Shown one piece after another: positions 44,991 through 56,863 of a stretch of DNA of 64,000 nucleotides. The stretch's first letter is position 1; each line of letters starts with the position of its first letter. The DNA comes from Polyporus tsugae (Eukaryota; Basidiomycota; Agaricomycetes; Polyporales; Polyporaceae), in assembly GCA_024305745.1 (NCBI GenBank), contig JAHRBS010000014.1:1681501-1745500 (forward strand), written 5' to 3'. A model generated the notes under the pieces. It saw only the letters and a list, made by a program, of their open reading frames with translations. It ran no database searches and was not told the origin of the DNA. Both the position numbers and the translations under genes were made by a program.

Positions 44991-46267
44991 TGAAGGAAGA
45001 GGTCAACGTACGTGGGCTATTTGTACGTGCAAACGCACCCGGGGTACTACTTGATGCGTCGTACCGTTGGAGACGAGCGTTCGATGTCGACCACATCTGA
45101 CACGCGTCTGACGTCGGTTCTGAAACTACACAGTACATAAAGCACAAGGCGGCCATCGCATTTCCCATGGAATTGCGATTGTATCCTGGTAGCCTGTTCA
45201 GTGCATAAAGCCAACGTAAAACAGGGCCTCTGGGACTCGCACGCCTGCCACTCGAAGCCTGCCAGCGTCGGCGACCGCGAGACGGACGGTTGGCAGTTGC
45301 CAACAGTGCTTCCCCTGCCAGTGGAAGTGAGTCCAGGGCACACTCTGAGAATGCCCTTGGGGATGTGTGGCTATGATAGTATGACGGAGACATCAAGCAC
45401 GTGTCGCACAGCTCGCGCAGCTGCTTGAATGCAGAACCATGTCCGAGCCACCCCCATCTCATGGGCTGGAGTCCCGTAATGTTGCGTAGGGAGAAATGGG
45501 TTGTACTTACTGGATACGCTCAACATGCTCCTCGGACGTTGCTGCTTGCTGAGTTTAGTGCGACCTGAGACATCTCGTCTTCACGTCGGGGAACTCGTCG
45601 ATCATTTCGTTTTGTTCGCCTCACTGGTTTGGCATCAAAACGTCTTAGTACTGCGTAGCTCAAGCCAAAGTAACTGGTGCGGGGTGAACGTCTGAACCCT
45701 CACCTAAAGGGTCTATTCCATCGCATTTCTGGCTTGAGAAGTGGTTCGCCGACCAAAGGGAAGCGGGTCGAGTCCTCAGCCTGAGAAAGCATTTGACTAC
45801 TGAGAGAGTTAGTGGCGCTGTGCACACCATTATATATGTCAGCGTTCAGACACTGTGTAGAGGAAGACGACGTACGCAGACTAGAAGCCATGAAGGGTTG
45901 AACCCAAGTGTTACTACTGGCATTGTTGGCAAAGACTTGCTGCGGTACGACAGCAGCCTTCGCCTAAGCGCCCGGACGCCCACATCATCCCGCGCGGCGT
46001 GGCATATCCCGAAAATCGATCGTGCCAACTTTCACAAGTTCGCCGACTTCAATATTGAGATTCTCCGAGGCAAAGTGAAAGACCGTCCTCAATGTGAGTT
46101 ATCCAGCTTATGTATGGATTGGAAGACTTTCAATAATCGGCGGGCTCTGCATTGGTAGCGTCTTTGAGTGATTGATATTTGCTCTGGTGTCCTGCCATCG
46201 CCTGGATCGTAGCCTGATTAGTACTTGGGTGAAGGTATGTCCGCTGCTGGATTGAGACCGATTCAAT
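44991..46267. other. Divergent spacer R6/Fb4
   Basis: Former promoter of R6 on one side, promoter of Fb4 on the other. No gene, repeat or CaaX frame recognised. Confidence 0.4.
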
Positions 46268-47937
46268 ATGGCCTCACGGAAGTTTAAAACAGCCATCTTT
46301 CCAGAGATGAACGACTCGCCTGGAATGAAACTGAACTACGACATCCTCGTTCTAGTATCGCATCTCCTGACGCAATTACCCCACGGTATCAAGGACCTAT
46401 CGGTGATGTCCCGGACTTGAAAGCATCTCTATATTGAATGCGCCCCCCTTCTTATAAGTCCTCGACATATCAGGTTGCGTGGCGACAGGCGCATCGAGTC
46501 TTTCTGCCGATATATGTTATCCGACATAGATCGACGCGTTCACCGACTATCCCAGTGTCTCATCCTCGACTTTGGCGGGGATTCACCATCAGAATCTGTC
46601 GCGGACCTTCTTGTAGAGACGTTAGGGCACATCATCACCCTTCCATGGCTTCGCATTCACCGGTTTGAGGAGTTTATGTCCTCATCGCCGCGAGTATTCC
46701 AGGCCTTTGCGGCCTTTCGCGGTACCCACTACCTTTATATACAGCTCGCCCGGTTCCCAGGCAAGTGGTCGTATGTGAAGTTCCTGAAGGTGATAGCGGC
46801 CCCGTTGAAGGGCGTGAGACTCTCTCTGCGCGATTATGATACAAAGAAGGATATGGGATACATTAGGTATAACCGGAACCTGGATCCCCTGTGGCTTTTC
46901 TCCTCCCTCTCCCCTACACTGGAATCTATCCTCCTCGACGGTCGCTTCACCGCCGAAGCGTGTTCCATAATACAGGTCTATCCCCGCCTCACACGCTTCA
47001 TGATCCACCACTGCTGCATGCCTCTTGTCCGCCCATACATTCAGGCCTTCCCCTCTCTCCATGTGCTCCAGTTCGACTTAGATCCGTACGAATGGCCAAC
47101 ACATCTCATGCCCACAGACGACATACAGGAGACCACTCTACGGCACAAGAGGGCCGAAGATCTGCGGAGATATAATAGGGAGGACCAACTGACGCACGGA
47201 TCGTGGCCTGCGCTCAAACATTACATGGGGATGACCTTGGATGCATACATAGCCGGTCTTACGTGTCGCATCCACAAACTGCACCTAGTTGCGTGGGGAG
47301 GGAGCATGGAGGGGGAGGTCTCAGCCATCTGCGCTGTCTTCGCGGACGCTCGCCCATCTATCTTTCACCTGGCCCTACGCCCTCAGCACGTGCACGTTGA
47401 CTACATCCCTTCCCTCTTTTCCCAACGACCTGGGCTCTTCTCGTCGCTCACATCTCTTGAACTCCGCCTCGATGTCACCGAGGCACCATTCGATTTCAAG
47501 TCATACCTTGTGGGTATTGGCACTGCTATTTTGCAGACGTCGTTGTCTCACTGCGTATTTTCCTTTATTAGGACGGTGTTGGAACTGCGCTCTAACAGCT
47601 CTCTATCATCTCACTGCAGGTCGAGATCAAGTGCTGGGCGCAATATGCAACGCGGGAGCTGGGCACGCGCGAGTACTGTGATAACCCGCGGATGCCAGGA
47701 AAGCCGGGGGCACCCTGCTACACACTCGATGCATTGTCTGGCGAGGACATGGACGGTCGCCTGCGGTACTTCTTAGAGAAGATCCGCACGCTCCGTCGAG
47801 TTACAATTGCATGGGGTCGATGCAGGGTGGACATCCCCCACCACTTCATGACCGTGGATCTCGACAGTATCCCACACACGGTTGACCGACCTGGACGGGT
47901 TACAGATCGGGGTTGGCGGAATGGCTACCGCCTTTAA
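46268..47937 (+). pseudogene. F-box-like gene Fb4 with nonsense codon
   Basis: Fourth F-box paralogue, in the opposite orientation to the others. Exon 1 46268-47509, exon 2 47599-47937, collinear with Fb1 over its whole length and with open frames except for one codon: TGA at 46418-46420, where Fb1 has TGC in 'TCKFL' and Fb2 TGC in 'TCRLL'. A single C-to-A change explains it. Translation from the first ATG would stop after 50 residues; re-initiation downstream would lose the F-box. No intron of normal length can remove the codon. Conserved C-terminal block 'DALSGEDMDGRLRYFLEKI' and 'TIAWGRC' present. A recently inactivated gene, or a base-call error. Confidence 0.75.
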
Positions 47938-48059
47938 CGTATACTGCTGGATAGCCAGAGGCAAGTCATTTCACACCGATCTGCATGAGCATCGTATCAA
48001 CGTTGAGTCGGATAGGATATCAGTGTTAGTCTGCAGCCCGCAGTGGGGTCACCAAGACG
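47938..48059. other. Short spacer Fb4/repeat copy c
   Basis: 3' flank of Fb4, running into the inverted repeat-family copy. No feature. Confidence 0.4.
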
Positions 48060-48790
48060 GGGGAGCACGCTGAAATCTGAGAAGAAGGGAATAGTGTAAC
48101 CCAAATCCGGGGTGGTGAATAGGAGGATGTAACGATACAGACGACCATTCCCGCGTCTCAGCACGGGAGACGGCGAATGACATGGCTAGCGATACACATT
48201 GACCCCCCCACCCCCCACCCACTCGCCGCCACCATCCCGTCCGGCAACACTTCATGAAGCGACATAGTGGAAATCTAGTGGGGTAAGCAGCTCCGACCGC
48301 CCGGGACACAAACGACAGGATGCACTCACCATACGCTGCCAAGAGCGACACGGCTCACTACCCCGGTTCGTGCCTGAAGATGAAGTCCGTGGGTGATGAC
48401 GCCACTAAGGGCTCGGCGAGGCCCACGAGATGGATGGCATAGGCATTGAAGGGAAGATGGCCGCGGTTGTGCTGTCTGTGGTGCGGTCCGTGAAGCGAGG
48501 CTGAATGGGCGTCATCAACCTGGACAGAGACAGGAACGATGGCATGCTCGCCAGCCCTTGGTCGGTGCTGAAGGGCCGTTAGTCAGGCGAGGAGGCGGGT
48601 AGGTCGCGAAAGAGTTGGTTAGGTGAATACGCAGAGGCTTTGGATAACCAGGGGAGGGAGAGCTGGGGAGGGCAGGTTGGAATGGCGGTTTGCTATAGAA
48701 ACGACGTGACGGGCATGGGGTAGAAGACGACGTACGCGAAGGATTGAAAACTAATGACTCACGAATCTCGCACCAGCCAAGTGAATGGTC
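48060..48790 (-). repeat. Repeat family copy c (inverted)
   Basis: On the minus strand it shows the same order as copies a and b: TTCAATCCTTCGCGTACGTC, a 'GPSAPTKGWRA' segment, then the module with CACTATGTCGCTTCATGAAG and GTGCTGAGACGCGGGAATGG. Only one module is present. Just before it (about 48823-48770) the minus strand reads 'SVIWVGLAIDHSLGWCEI' ahead of a GTGAGT, recalling the receptor exon end 'SIVWSDNAINSVPIWCDI'; a receptor origin of part of this block is possible. Together with Fb4 it is an inverted version of the repeat a/Fb2 pair. Confidence 0.55.
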
Positions 48791-49334
48791 GATGGCAAGC
48801 CCGACCCATATGACCGACTCCACGGAGCTTCAAACACGCGAGAGAAGCAACGCGTCGAAGAGTTCCTCGAGGTGCCATGGGAGAGGGAAGGGTCGGATCG
48901 ACTAGGGCGGTCGTCTAGGTCCAGTTGAGGAGCAGCGGAACTTGAAGGAGACGAGTCGCCCAGATATACCGTTGACGTGTGTTTGGCCACGGTCGCCAGC
49001 TGGTAGCTGTCCGACCAGCCCGAGGTCCTGCTTGTGGGCGAAGACGATCATGGAGAGGGAAGCTCGAAAGTACGGATAGGTATGGATTAAGGAAGACTAG
49101 AGTCCGCGTACATGATACACAAGAGTCGAGGTGCGACATTTATGGTACAAAACAATGCTGGTGAGCCAAGACATTCGGCAAAGAAAGCGACGGCGAAGCG
49201 AGCGACGAGAACTACGACAAACAGACGACAACAGCAACATGAAGAAAGGCCGGACTCGGAGACATGACAGTGTCCTGGGAGATCTATAGAGCGTCCGGTG
49301 AGCTCGAAGGCATGTGGGGATGATAGTCCACGTT
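48791..49334. other. Spacer repeat c/R7
   Basis: No supported gene. A minus-strand frame (about 48990-48751) is open but has no family motif. The right end is the 3' flank of R7 and matches the flank of R6. Confidence 0.4.
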
Positions 49335-50794
49335 TCATCGTGCAGGACACAAGGGCGAGCGCACAGATGACGGCGGGAATCTGGTGTACGCCGGTAGCGG
49401 CTCCGTAATGGGGGACATGACAACGATGTCGCCCTTCTTGGAGCTGCGCTCGACGCGGTACGCAGAGATCCCGGTCGTCCCCAATGCCAAAGGCAGCTCG
49501 CCGCCGCCGACGAAACGCGTCATGGGTCCATCCGCGTCATCCGTAGCTGCCTGTGCAGGTTTCGTGGTCGGCCAGTCGTCCTGGATGTCCGTGGTATCCC
49601 AAAAGCCGGACTCGACTACAGATCGTCGACGGAGGTGTACGCCCAGCATGTCCGATGATGCGGCTCGTCCCCTGAAGAGGGAGACGCCGAAGCCCTTAGC
49701 GACCCAGGCGACGGCGCGCTTGTAATGTGTGCGTGCCTCCGCGGTGAAGCCGAACATGAAGAAGAAGAATATCGCGCACGGGATCGGCGTCCATATCCTG
49801 AAATTTATCACCGACACGCCCGTCGCATCCTGGCGCCAGATGATCGCGGCCATACTGTCGACACGCCCAAAGTTCGAGTGGAGGTCCGCGAAGCCGCGAT
49901 AGGGATACAGTCCCTCGCGGAGATTCGAAGTGATCATGTAGATGGTGAGGGGGATGGTAAACAGGATGTCTGCGGCCGCGAGCGCCATGAGGCGGTAGTA
50001 GCGGCTAGTGGTGAGGTCCGGCTCGACGACTTGGAGCTGTTTGAGATCCTTGGTGCGGTCGAGCGCGCCACGGAGCGCGAGGAAGGCGTAGACGGCGGAG
50101 GTGAGTCCGATGGGGATGGGCCAGACAGTGTTGAGGAGGATGGAAAGGAATGTGTTAGGATAGGCTTCGACGCAGCCGACGCCTTCCAAGATATTGAAGC
50201 GGTGACCTTGGTAGAACCAAACTACGAGACATCGAAGGGTCAAGAGGAGAACGGGAACGCTTGAGCTGGGGACTCACACAGCGCGACAGCCAGCAATGGG
50301 ATCCCGAGTCCGATCAGGAGGTCGGTGATGACATTGCGTCGCCTCCGTGCCCTAGAAGAATCCGTTGCAGTTGTAGTCATGTTGGTGATATGGTATAGAC
50401 GATAAGTGATCACGAGCGAGCTGGAAACCACGCCGATGCTGCTTGCGATGTAGAAGCGAATGTCTACGGAGGGGGTCCTGGTCATATTCACGTTAAAACG
50501 AGCAGGAGGACTTACAGATATCACACCAGACTGGGGCGAAGTTAATAGCATTCTCCCTCCAGAGCAGCATGTTGATCCCGTTGGTTAGGCACAGCCCGCC
50601 GATCCAGAAAATGTACAGGACACAGCCAGTATTCCATGCTGCAAGGGAAACGTGAATGTCAGTACAAATAGGACTCGCAAAGCATGAAGGCACTCACCTC
50701 GTAGATGCCAGAAGAGAGGGATAGTGATCAACACAAATCCGAACAGGGACAGAGCTGCTGGTACATCGACCTGGACGATCCAGTAAGGGGCCAT
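49335..50794 (-). CDS. STE3: STE3-type pheromone receptor R7
   Basis: Exons on the minus strand: 50794-50698, 50638-50516, 50463-50278 and 50221-49335; intact 430-residue frame. Start MAPYWIVQVDVPA before TM1. Landmarks: 'WNTGCVLYIFWIGG', 'RFYIASSIGVVSSS', 'FYQGHRFNILEGVGC', 'TTSRYYRLMALAA' before TM6, 'PIPCAIFFFFMFGF' in TM7. Introns 1-3 match R1/R2; exon 3 is 6 nt longer (186 against 180), adding two residues in the loop near 'TTTATDSSRARRRR'. The tail ends 'RSPLCPAR'. No pheromone gene nearby. R6 is its inactivated duplicate. Groups with R1 and R2 by structure, so a non-mating receptor-like role is possible. Confidence 0.93.
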
Positions 50795-52422
50795 GATGGC
50801 GAAAGGAGGGGTGGGTGTACTTACTTATGTATACGTATCCTCTCGGATTCACACCCAAGCCACGAGTGGCACACTGGCACCGTTGAAACGCTGATACGTC
50901 GCACGGCTGAGCGGTCGATGTCGGCTACGAGCTCCTGAGGTGAATACTGATAGGCGTGTGCCACACAGTCGGCGCCGACGGGCGTGGACCTGGGTCTAGC
51001 GCGCTTTGGTTAATCGAAAGTGTTGGGATCCTGGCCGAGTTGGATCCTCGTTTCCCGTGGTTCTGGGTACCCCGCTTTCTCCCCCGTGTTCTGAGGATCA
51101 GTTTGAGTTTCTGCAGGAAGGACAGTAAGAAGCGGTGATCGAGCAAATAATATCGTCCGATGTCCAACGCTGACCATGCCTTCCACGTAAAGCTATCCAT
51201 GAATAAAGCGCCTAGCTACGGACACGTCCCTTACTCGACGCCATCCATTTGACATCCGGACTGACGGTTGTTACTTGACCCTGCACGAGTGACGCGAATT
51301 TCCTGGGAGTGGGTGCGAGGCATGCTGCAAGCGTGCGATGTGAAGACGAGCTGCCGTAAAAGAGTGACGGAGGACAAGCAATCTTCTTATCGCCTCGCTT
51401 GGAGCATCTATCTCATCAGCAATTGCTTGCGAGCAGATATTTTGGAGCTATGTACATAATCCAGCGGTTTGGTGGCTCAAGGAATGAAACTTGAGGTTCT
51501 TCAGCCTCTGCGAACGCAGGAAGCGGAACAGCAGTAGGCTCGATACAAAAGCCTTCAAACTCGGCGCCGACTCCCGAGATATGCGGTCGGTCTTGGGTCC
51601 TTACAGAGACAGAGAAGTAATTAATGTACTTACTGATATCGTAGCCTGCATTTGGTTGGGCACATCGCGCCAGGCCATCACTCCAATGTGGACGGGTGTG
51701 GGCACCAACTCCAAGGAGCTCGGCGGCTCGCCCGAGCGTCGTCAACGCGTTCCGCAAACTGTATCGCGATCGCACCACTACGTGGTAGGAGTCCATCGAC
51801 ATCGCCGACGCAGTGAATGGAAGAGAGAACAGGCACAAGCAACATTGCGAGCAAAGCAAGAGGAACCAAGGTATACGGCGAAGTGAGTGCATGCCCTAGA
51901 TCCGGTTGTTCAAATTGCCCGATCCCGGCATTTTCCGATGACCTCCCACGTGTGGTGTTCGTTGAAGTTGGAACGCCAGTCCGAGTCCGACTCGCGATTC
52001 TTGCCACTGGCTCCTGGCTCCAGCTACCATTGGACATGGGTATGCAGGATGGGGGCTCTAATGTGCCATGTTCTGGAGTCCAAGTGACATTCTCGGGCCC
52101 CGTGATTGACGTCTCTCCTGATCTGAAAGATCCATGGACGGTAAGTACTGTATGCTGGACATCGCCCCGACTGCTGAGCGCTGGCACATAGTCAGCAGGG
52201 CGGCCGGAAACATATGGTCGTGTATCTTGAAACCACAAACACCGGTCGCTTTCCTACTTCGGAGAGGTATATCTTCTCACATCACCACGATGTACCCATC
52301 AGCTTATGAAACTCCCCGGGCCCCTACAGGATTTGCTTCTCGACGGGCTCCGCCTAATTTCTTGCTTCGATAGCTGAGATGTCCGTCATCCTCCCACTCG
52401 GCAACACCTCGATTCGAAGGCC
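50795..52422. other. Spacer R7/P450
   Basis: R7 promoter side, then about 1.4 kb without a firm gene. Two overlapping minus-strand frames (51416-51892 and 51678-52238) are moderately long. One has a hydrophobic run 'LVPLALLAMLLVPVL', but it lacks an ATG and neither matches a family I know. Confidence 0.4.
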
Positions 52423-52429
52423 TATATAT
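52423..52429 (+). promoter_or_regulatory. TATA box candidate of the P450 gene
   Basis: TATATAT, 56 bp upstream of the P450 ATG, which itself sits in a good context (CCACCATGA). Confidence 0.45.
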
Positions 52430-52484
52430 CCCGTCTGCCCCCGAATCACAACCGTCTCATATCCCCTAGTCTTTTGCTCCCACC

Positions 52485-54889
52485 ATGATTTATCTTATTG
52501 CCTTGGTCCTCGTCGGCTGGTCGGCATGGCGATTCGTCCAGATGCTCTTTGCAAAGTCCCCTCTTGACCTCCTACCCGGACCTTCGACAACCTCGTTCTT
52601 GACCGGTATGGCATCCGATCCCTTAGATCGGTTTGACGTCGACTAACGGCATGGCTCAGGTAACCTTCCTCAGATGCTAAACTTCCAAGGCTGGGACTTC
52701 CACACATACATTACGGAGCGGTTTGGGCTAGTCGTGAGGATCAACGGCTTGTTCGGAGTTCGTCCACATTTCTATCGAGTTTTTAATCTAATGCATCATG
52801 GCCTGACGATCGCTCGGACGTGCACGACAGAAACCTTGGTTATATATCTTCGATCCCTTGGCGCTGCAGAACATACTTAAAGATACCGCCATATATGATG
52901 AGCTGCCATGGTATCTGCAGTGCGTATCATTTCGTGTTCCCCGTCCGCTTACGAGAACTCACGTGCCCCCGTAGGAGCAACTCCATCATGCTAGGCCCGG
53001 GCATCCTTTCCGTCACAGGTGTCACCCATTTTCCTGATGCGCTTCCTCGTGGGTCTGATTTAACTGGCTGCTTATGCAGGCGACACACACCGGAAGCAGA
53101 GGAAGATGCTCACCCCGGTCTTCGCCTCCAGGTACCTCCGCGACCTCGTCCCTGCGTTCTACAACGTGACACACAAGGTAGCCGCCTATCCACCTCAAAA
53201 TATTACCGATGACTCAGTATGTAGCTGGTAGATGCTATTTCGTTACGGGTTGGAGACGGCAAACGGGATGTCGACGTGCTCCAGTGGATGTCCCGCGCCG
53301 CTCTCGAGCTGATCGGACAGACCGGTATCGGCCATTCGTTCGACCCGCTCACGGAGGATGTATCAGATGCCTATTCGGACGCCGTAAAGAGCTTTTCGTG
53401 AGTGCAGTACTTTGATTTATCGGACTCCCTTGACTCAGAGAACGACACTTTCAGCCCGATTGCTACCAGCGGGGAGATGATGTTATTGCGACAGCTCACC
53501 CCGTTGGTGGGCTCATTCGGTCCAGCGTGGTTGCGTCGATGGCTCGCGGAGAAGCTCCCGATCACTGGCGTGCAGAGGCTGATCCGCATCTCCGACACGT
53601 TACATCTCAAAGCAAGCGAGATCCTGCGAGATAAGAAGGCCGCTGTCGCCGTGGAAAGAAGTGTCAATAAGGATATCATCGGCGTACTGCGTAAGTGGGG
53701 TACTGCATTCTGATGGCGCCTTGATAACCACCGTACTCACGTCGGTGGTTTTGCAGTACAAGCCAACGCAGAAGCATCGAGCGAAGACACACTACCAGAT
53801 GATCAGTTGTTGGGCCAGATGTCGTGAGTGTGCGCCATGGGCGTGTGTTGTGGCGAAGCTGTACGCTGATCCTGAACTCCCAGCTCCATTCTCTTCCCGG
53901 CGATGGACACCACATCAAATGCCATGTCCCGCATTCTGCACCTGCTGGCGCAACATCCGAACGTACAGGAGAAACTCCGTCGCGAAGTCATACAAGCACG
54001 AGCGGCTGCCGGCGGCGACCTCGACTACGATCAGGTTCAGGCATTACCATACCTCGACGCCGTGTGTCGCGAGACCCTGCGATTATGCGTCTCCATCTGC
54101 TGTCCGCCGCGCGCAACATAGACTGACCGTGAGCCCAGGTACCCGCCCGCGCCTCAGACGTTCCGAGGGTAAGCGCGTGCCATCCGAGCCCTCCTTCCTC
54201 CGTGCACTGCGAGTCTCACCACGGCCGTCCTCTTCAGAACCATGCAGGACGCAGTCCTACCCCTCTCTCAGCCGATTCGCGGCACTGACGGATCGACGAT
54301 CAGGCAACTGCTCATTCCCGGCGGCACGAACATCGTCATCGCGGTCATGGCGTGCAACCGCTCCAAGGCGGTGTGGGGTGAGGACGGGTATGAGTGGAAG
54401 CCCGAGCGCTGGCTCAGTCCCCTCCCGGAAGCGGTGGAGAGGGCCGCGATCCCCGGCGTGTACTCACACATGTACGTCCTCTTTCTTCGCCCCTGCAACG
54501 GAAGTGGCAGGTTCTGACTTTGCGCATGATGGCTGGGTAGGATGACGTTCCTGGGCGGCGGTCGATCGTGCATGTGAGCTCGGCCGCTGTATACTATTAC
54601 GAGGCTATCGAGAATGCTGACCATGATCCCACTGATAGCGGGCTTACATTCGCGCAGCTGGAGATGAGTGCGTACTACTTCACACTTTTGAGCGCGAACA
54701 CGAGCGTGGGATCTGACGAAATCCGCAGAGATTGTCTTGTCCGAGTTGCTCGCCAACTTCGCCTTCGAGCTGTCCGCCACACCTGTCTTCTGGAACCTCT
54801 CGGGCATCACGTTTCCCAGCACGAGCCCCGGGAGCATAAAGCCGGAACTGCGGTTGAAAGTCCGCCGGCTGTCAGTCGCGTCATCATGA
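52485..54889 (+). CDS. Cytochrome P450 monooxygenase, one doubtful splice site
   Basis: Membrane-anchored heme monooxygenase of the ER; substrate unknown. The N-terminal anchor 'MIYLIALVLVGW' is followed by the Pro-rich hinge 'LLPGPST'. Further on: 'HRKQRKMLTPVF' (helix C, WxxxR region), 'AMDTTSNAMSR' (I-helix oxygen-binding motif), 'ETLRL' (ExxR), 'PERWL' and the heme loop 'FLGGGRSCIG' (FxxGxRxCxG). About a dozen small exons join in frame by eye to '...RLSVASS' stop. One junction is odd: after ETLRL the intron 54085-54138 begins ATGCGT rather than GTGCGT, although both reading phase and acceptor fit. If it is not spliced the protein loses its heme loop. Family resembles the many P450s of wood-decay basidiomycetes. 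Confidence 0.8.
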
Positions 54890-55137
54890 ACAGCCCGGCC
54901 GGAAACATCCCGAGTGCGGTTCCCACTGCTCCAGCACTCACAACAAATGAGAAGATGGTTGAAAGAGGAGCATTATCATTGACAAGAAAGATATCTACGA
55001 CCATAACTGCGACGATATTGCGGCAGGCACGAAACACGACGAAAGGACAGATGTATGCGTCAGTATTCGGACGGTCCAAGTAGTAGCTACTGTACGTATC
55101 ATTAAACAGGCTTACAAAACGAAGATTCAAGTTGTAC

Positions 55138-56863
55138 TTAGAGCCCGTCGCGTGCGGAACGGATGGAGTATATATATTCAGTGACCTTGTTCCACCGACC
55201 GTCGAAGTGTTTATCGGTTGGCAGGAAAGTTCCCAGCCGTTGGTCGCGAGTTGGGGCAGGCGTGTACTGCCTGTGATCCAAACTCGGGAATAAGTCGAGG
55301 AGGTACTTCGCCATGGCCTCCGCGCCCTCATCCGAGAGATCGGCTCCCAATAACGGGAGACTCCTCTTCGTGACGACCTGGATGTCCATAGATAATTGTC
55401 GGAGCGGGTGGGATGGTAGGCGATCGACGGGTGCGGGGACGCTGTGCACCCCGATCAGGGGCCATCGGAGACGAGGGATGACTAGCTCTTGAAGCTGTGT
55501 GCAGTGTTTGTAGAGATGGTGTATGGCGTTGATCGACACGCTGGCCTCGGTGGTGAACCCGCGGTAGAACAGAAGGTGCTCAAGCCCAGGCCATGCACTT
55601 GCCAAGGCTTCGATATCGGCGTCCTCGATCCCTGAGAAGGTAGACATGGCGCGGAGGCTGAACGAGCGCAAACTGTGGATGGGAAGGATGGGGGCGAGCA
55701 AGTCGCGAAGGAGGAGTCCATCCACATCTTGCGATCCACGCATCCGGGTGTAGAGCCCAAAGTTGAAGCTCAGGAGACCGCTGGAGGACACGGCGTTGTG
55801 GAACAGAGCCAGCAAGGTAGTGATGTCGGCGACCGTAGTCGGCGTAGGGCGACCGCGACTTAGTACACCGACTTTCGCACTTTTCAGTGCTCGAAAGCTG
55901 ATGTGATTGAAGAGGCCAGAAAGCACAGATACATCTCCCATCACAGACAGCTCGCGGAGGCCGCGGACGGAGATTGCCTGGCCAAGGCCGACCCATGAGC
56001 CAGTGGCTTGGAGTATGTTCAGGTGCGTAAGATTCGGCTTTGTCACAAGGACTCGAAAGGATTCAAGTCCTTGGATTTGGGATACCTGAACCTGGCGGAG
56101 CCGAGCAAAGCAGACCAGCTCCTAGGTGAGGAACAGTCCCATGGTGAGCCCAGACGTTGTGGAGATGACAATGTCCTCCAGGAACGGAGAGGACTCCCGC
56201 ATTCTGCGAATTAAGAGAACGATTTCCGCCTCGTTGGCCGCACAAAACTCGAGTGTCGCATGGCGAAGAGTTGATGTCAGGAATGGGATAAGAGCACCAT
56301 TTTGGTTCGGGCGTAGGCGCGGGGAGGGCCGCCACTCTATGGTGTGTAGCAAAGGTAGAACAGCGTCTCCTCCATTCCGCTTACTGACAGCCTCTATAAG
56401 ACGACCAGTGGCATCGTCTGTTTCTTGTGAGGCGTGCATGCCAGTGGCATGGAGCAATCCACGGACATGGACAACATGCAAGAGAAAGCGGTCCCATCGT
56501 GTTGGATCAAGATACAACTGGGCGGAGTTGATCTGGTATCTCATGAGTCATGAGCGAAACCAGATGGCTGAAAACACACGTGCTTACTTTCTGGAGGTAG
56601 GCCAAAAGATCACATTCAGCCTTGGGAAATGGGGCGTTTGGCGGAGCCAGAAGACTCCACAGCGACAGTAAAGTGACCCCTCTCCATAAGACTCGGATCG
56701 CAGGCTCATGAAATGCGCGACAGACGATGGCCCATCGTGCCAAATCCTGCTGTCCACGTCGGCCCGAAATCCACCACGCCGTGGGCCTGGATGAGAAAAT
56801 GCCGTGGAGGAGATCGCCGTTGGTAAAAACTTGAGCGAAGGCTGGCGGAAGACCGTCTGTCAT
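55138..56863 (-). pseudogene. F-box/LRR-like gene A, in-frame stop
   Basis: Starts MTDGLPPAFAQVFTNGDLLH with 'ARWAIVCRAFHEPAIRVLW', an F-box-like pattern (hydrophobic helix, then V-C-R-x-F). A GTAAGC...CCAG intron follows 'YLQK'. The C-terminal part is irregular leucine-rich and ends 'SIRSARDGL'. Collinear with neighbour B. A TAG at 56122-56124 interrupts 'GLFLT / ELVCFARL', where B reads 'LSLARELASFDRL'. A 48-nt intron starting at a weak GTCATC would remove it in frame, so a functional gene is not excluded. Unrelated in sequence to the Fb1-4 family. Confidence 0.6.

Noticed and set aside
48960..49060. Minus-strand peptide resembling the NKxD loop of small GTPases ('VFAHKQDL')
   Set aside because: Only eight residues match; no P-loop or switch regions exist nearby, and the frame is interrupted soon after.
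51416..52238. Two overlapping minus-strand frames with a hydrophobic stretch
   Set aside because: One lacks an ATG; the two overlap in different frames, show no family motif, and no splice model joins them. Kept only as a remark in the spacer entry.
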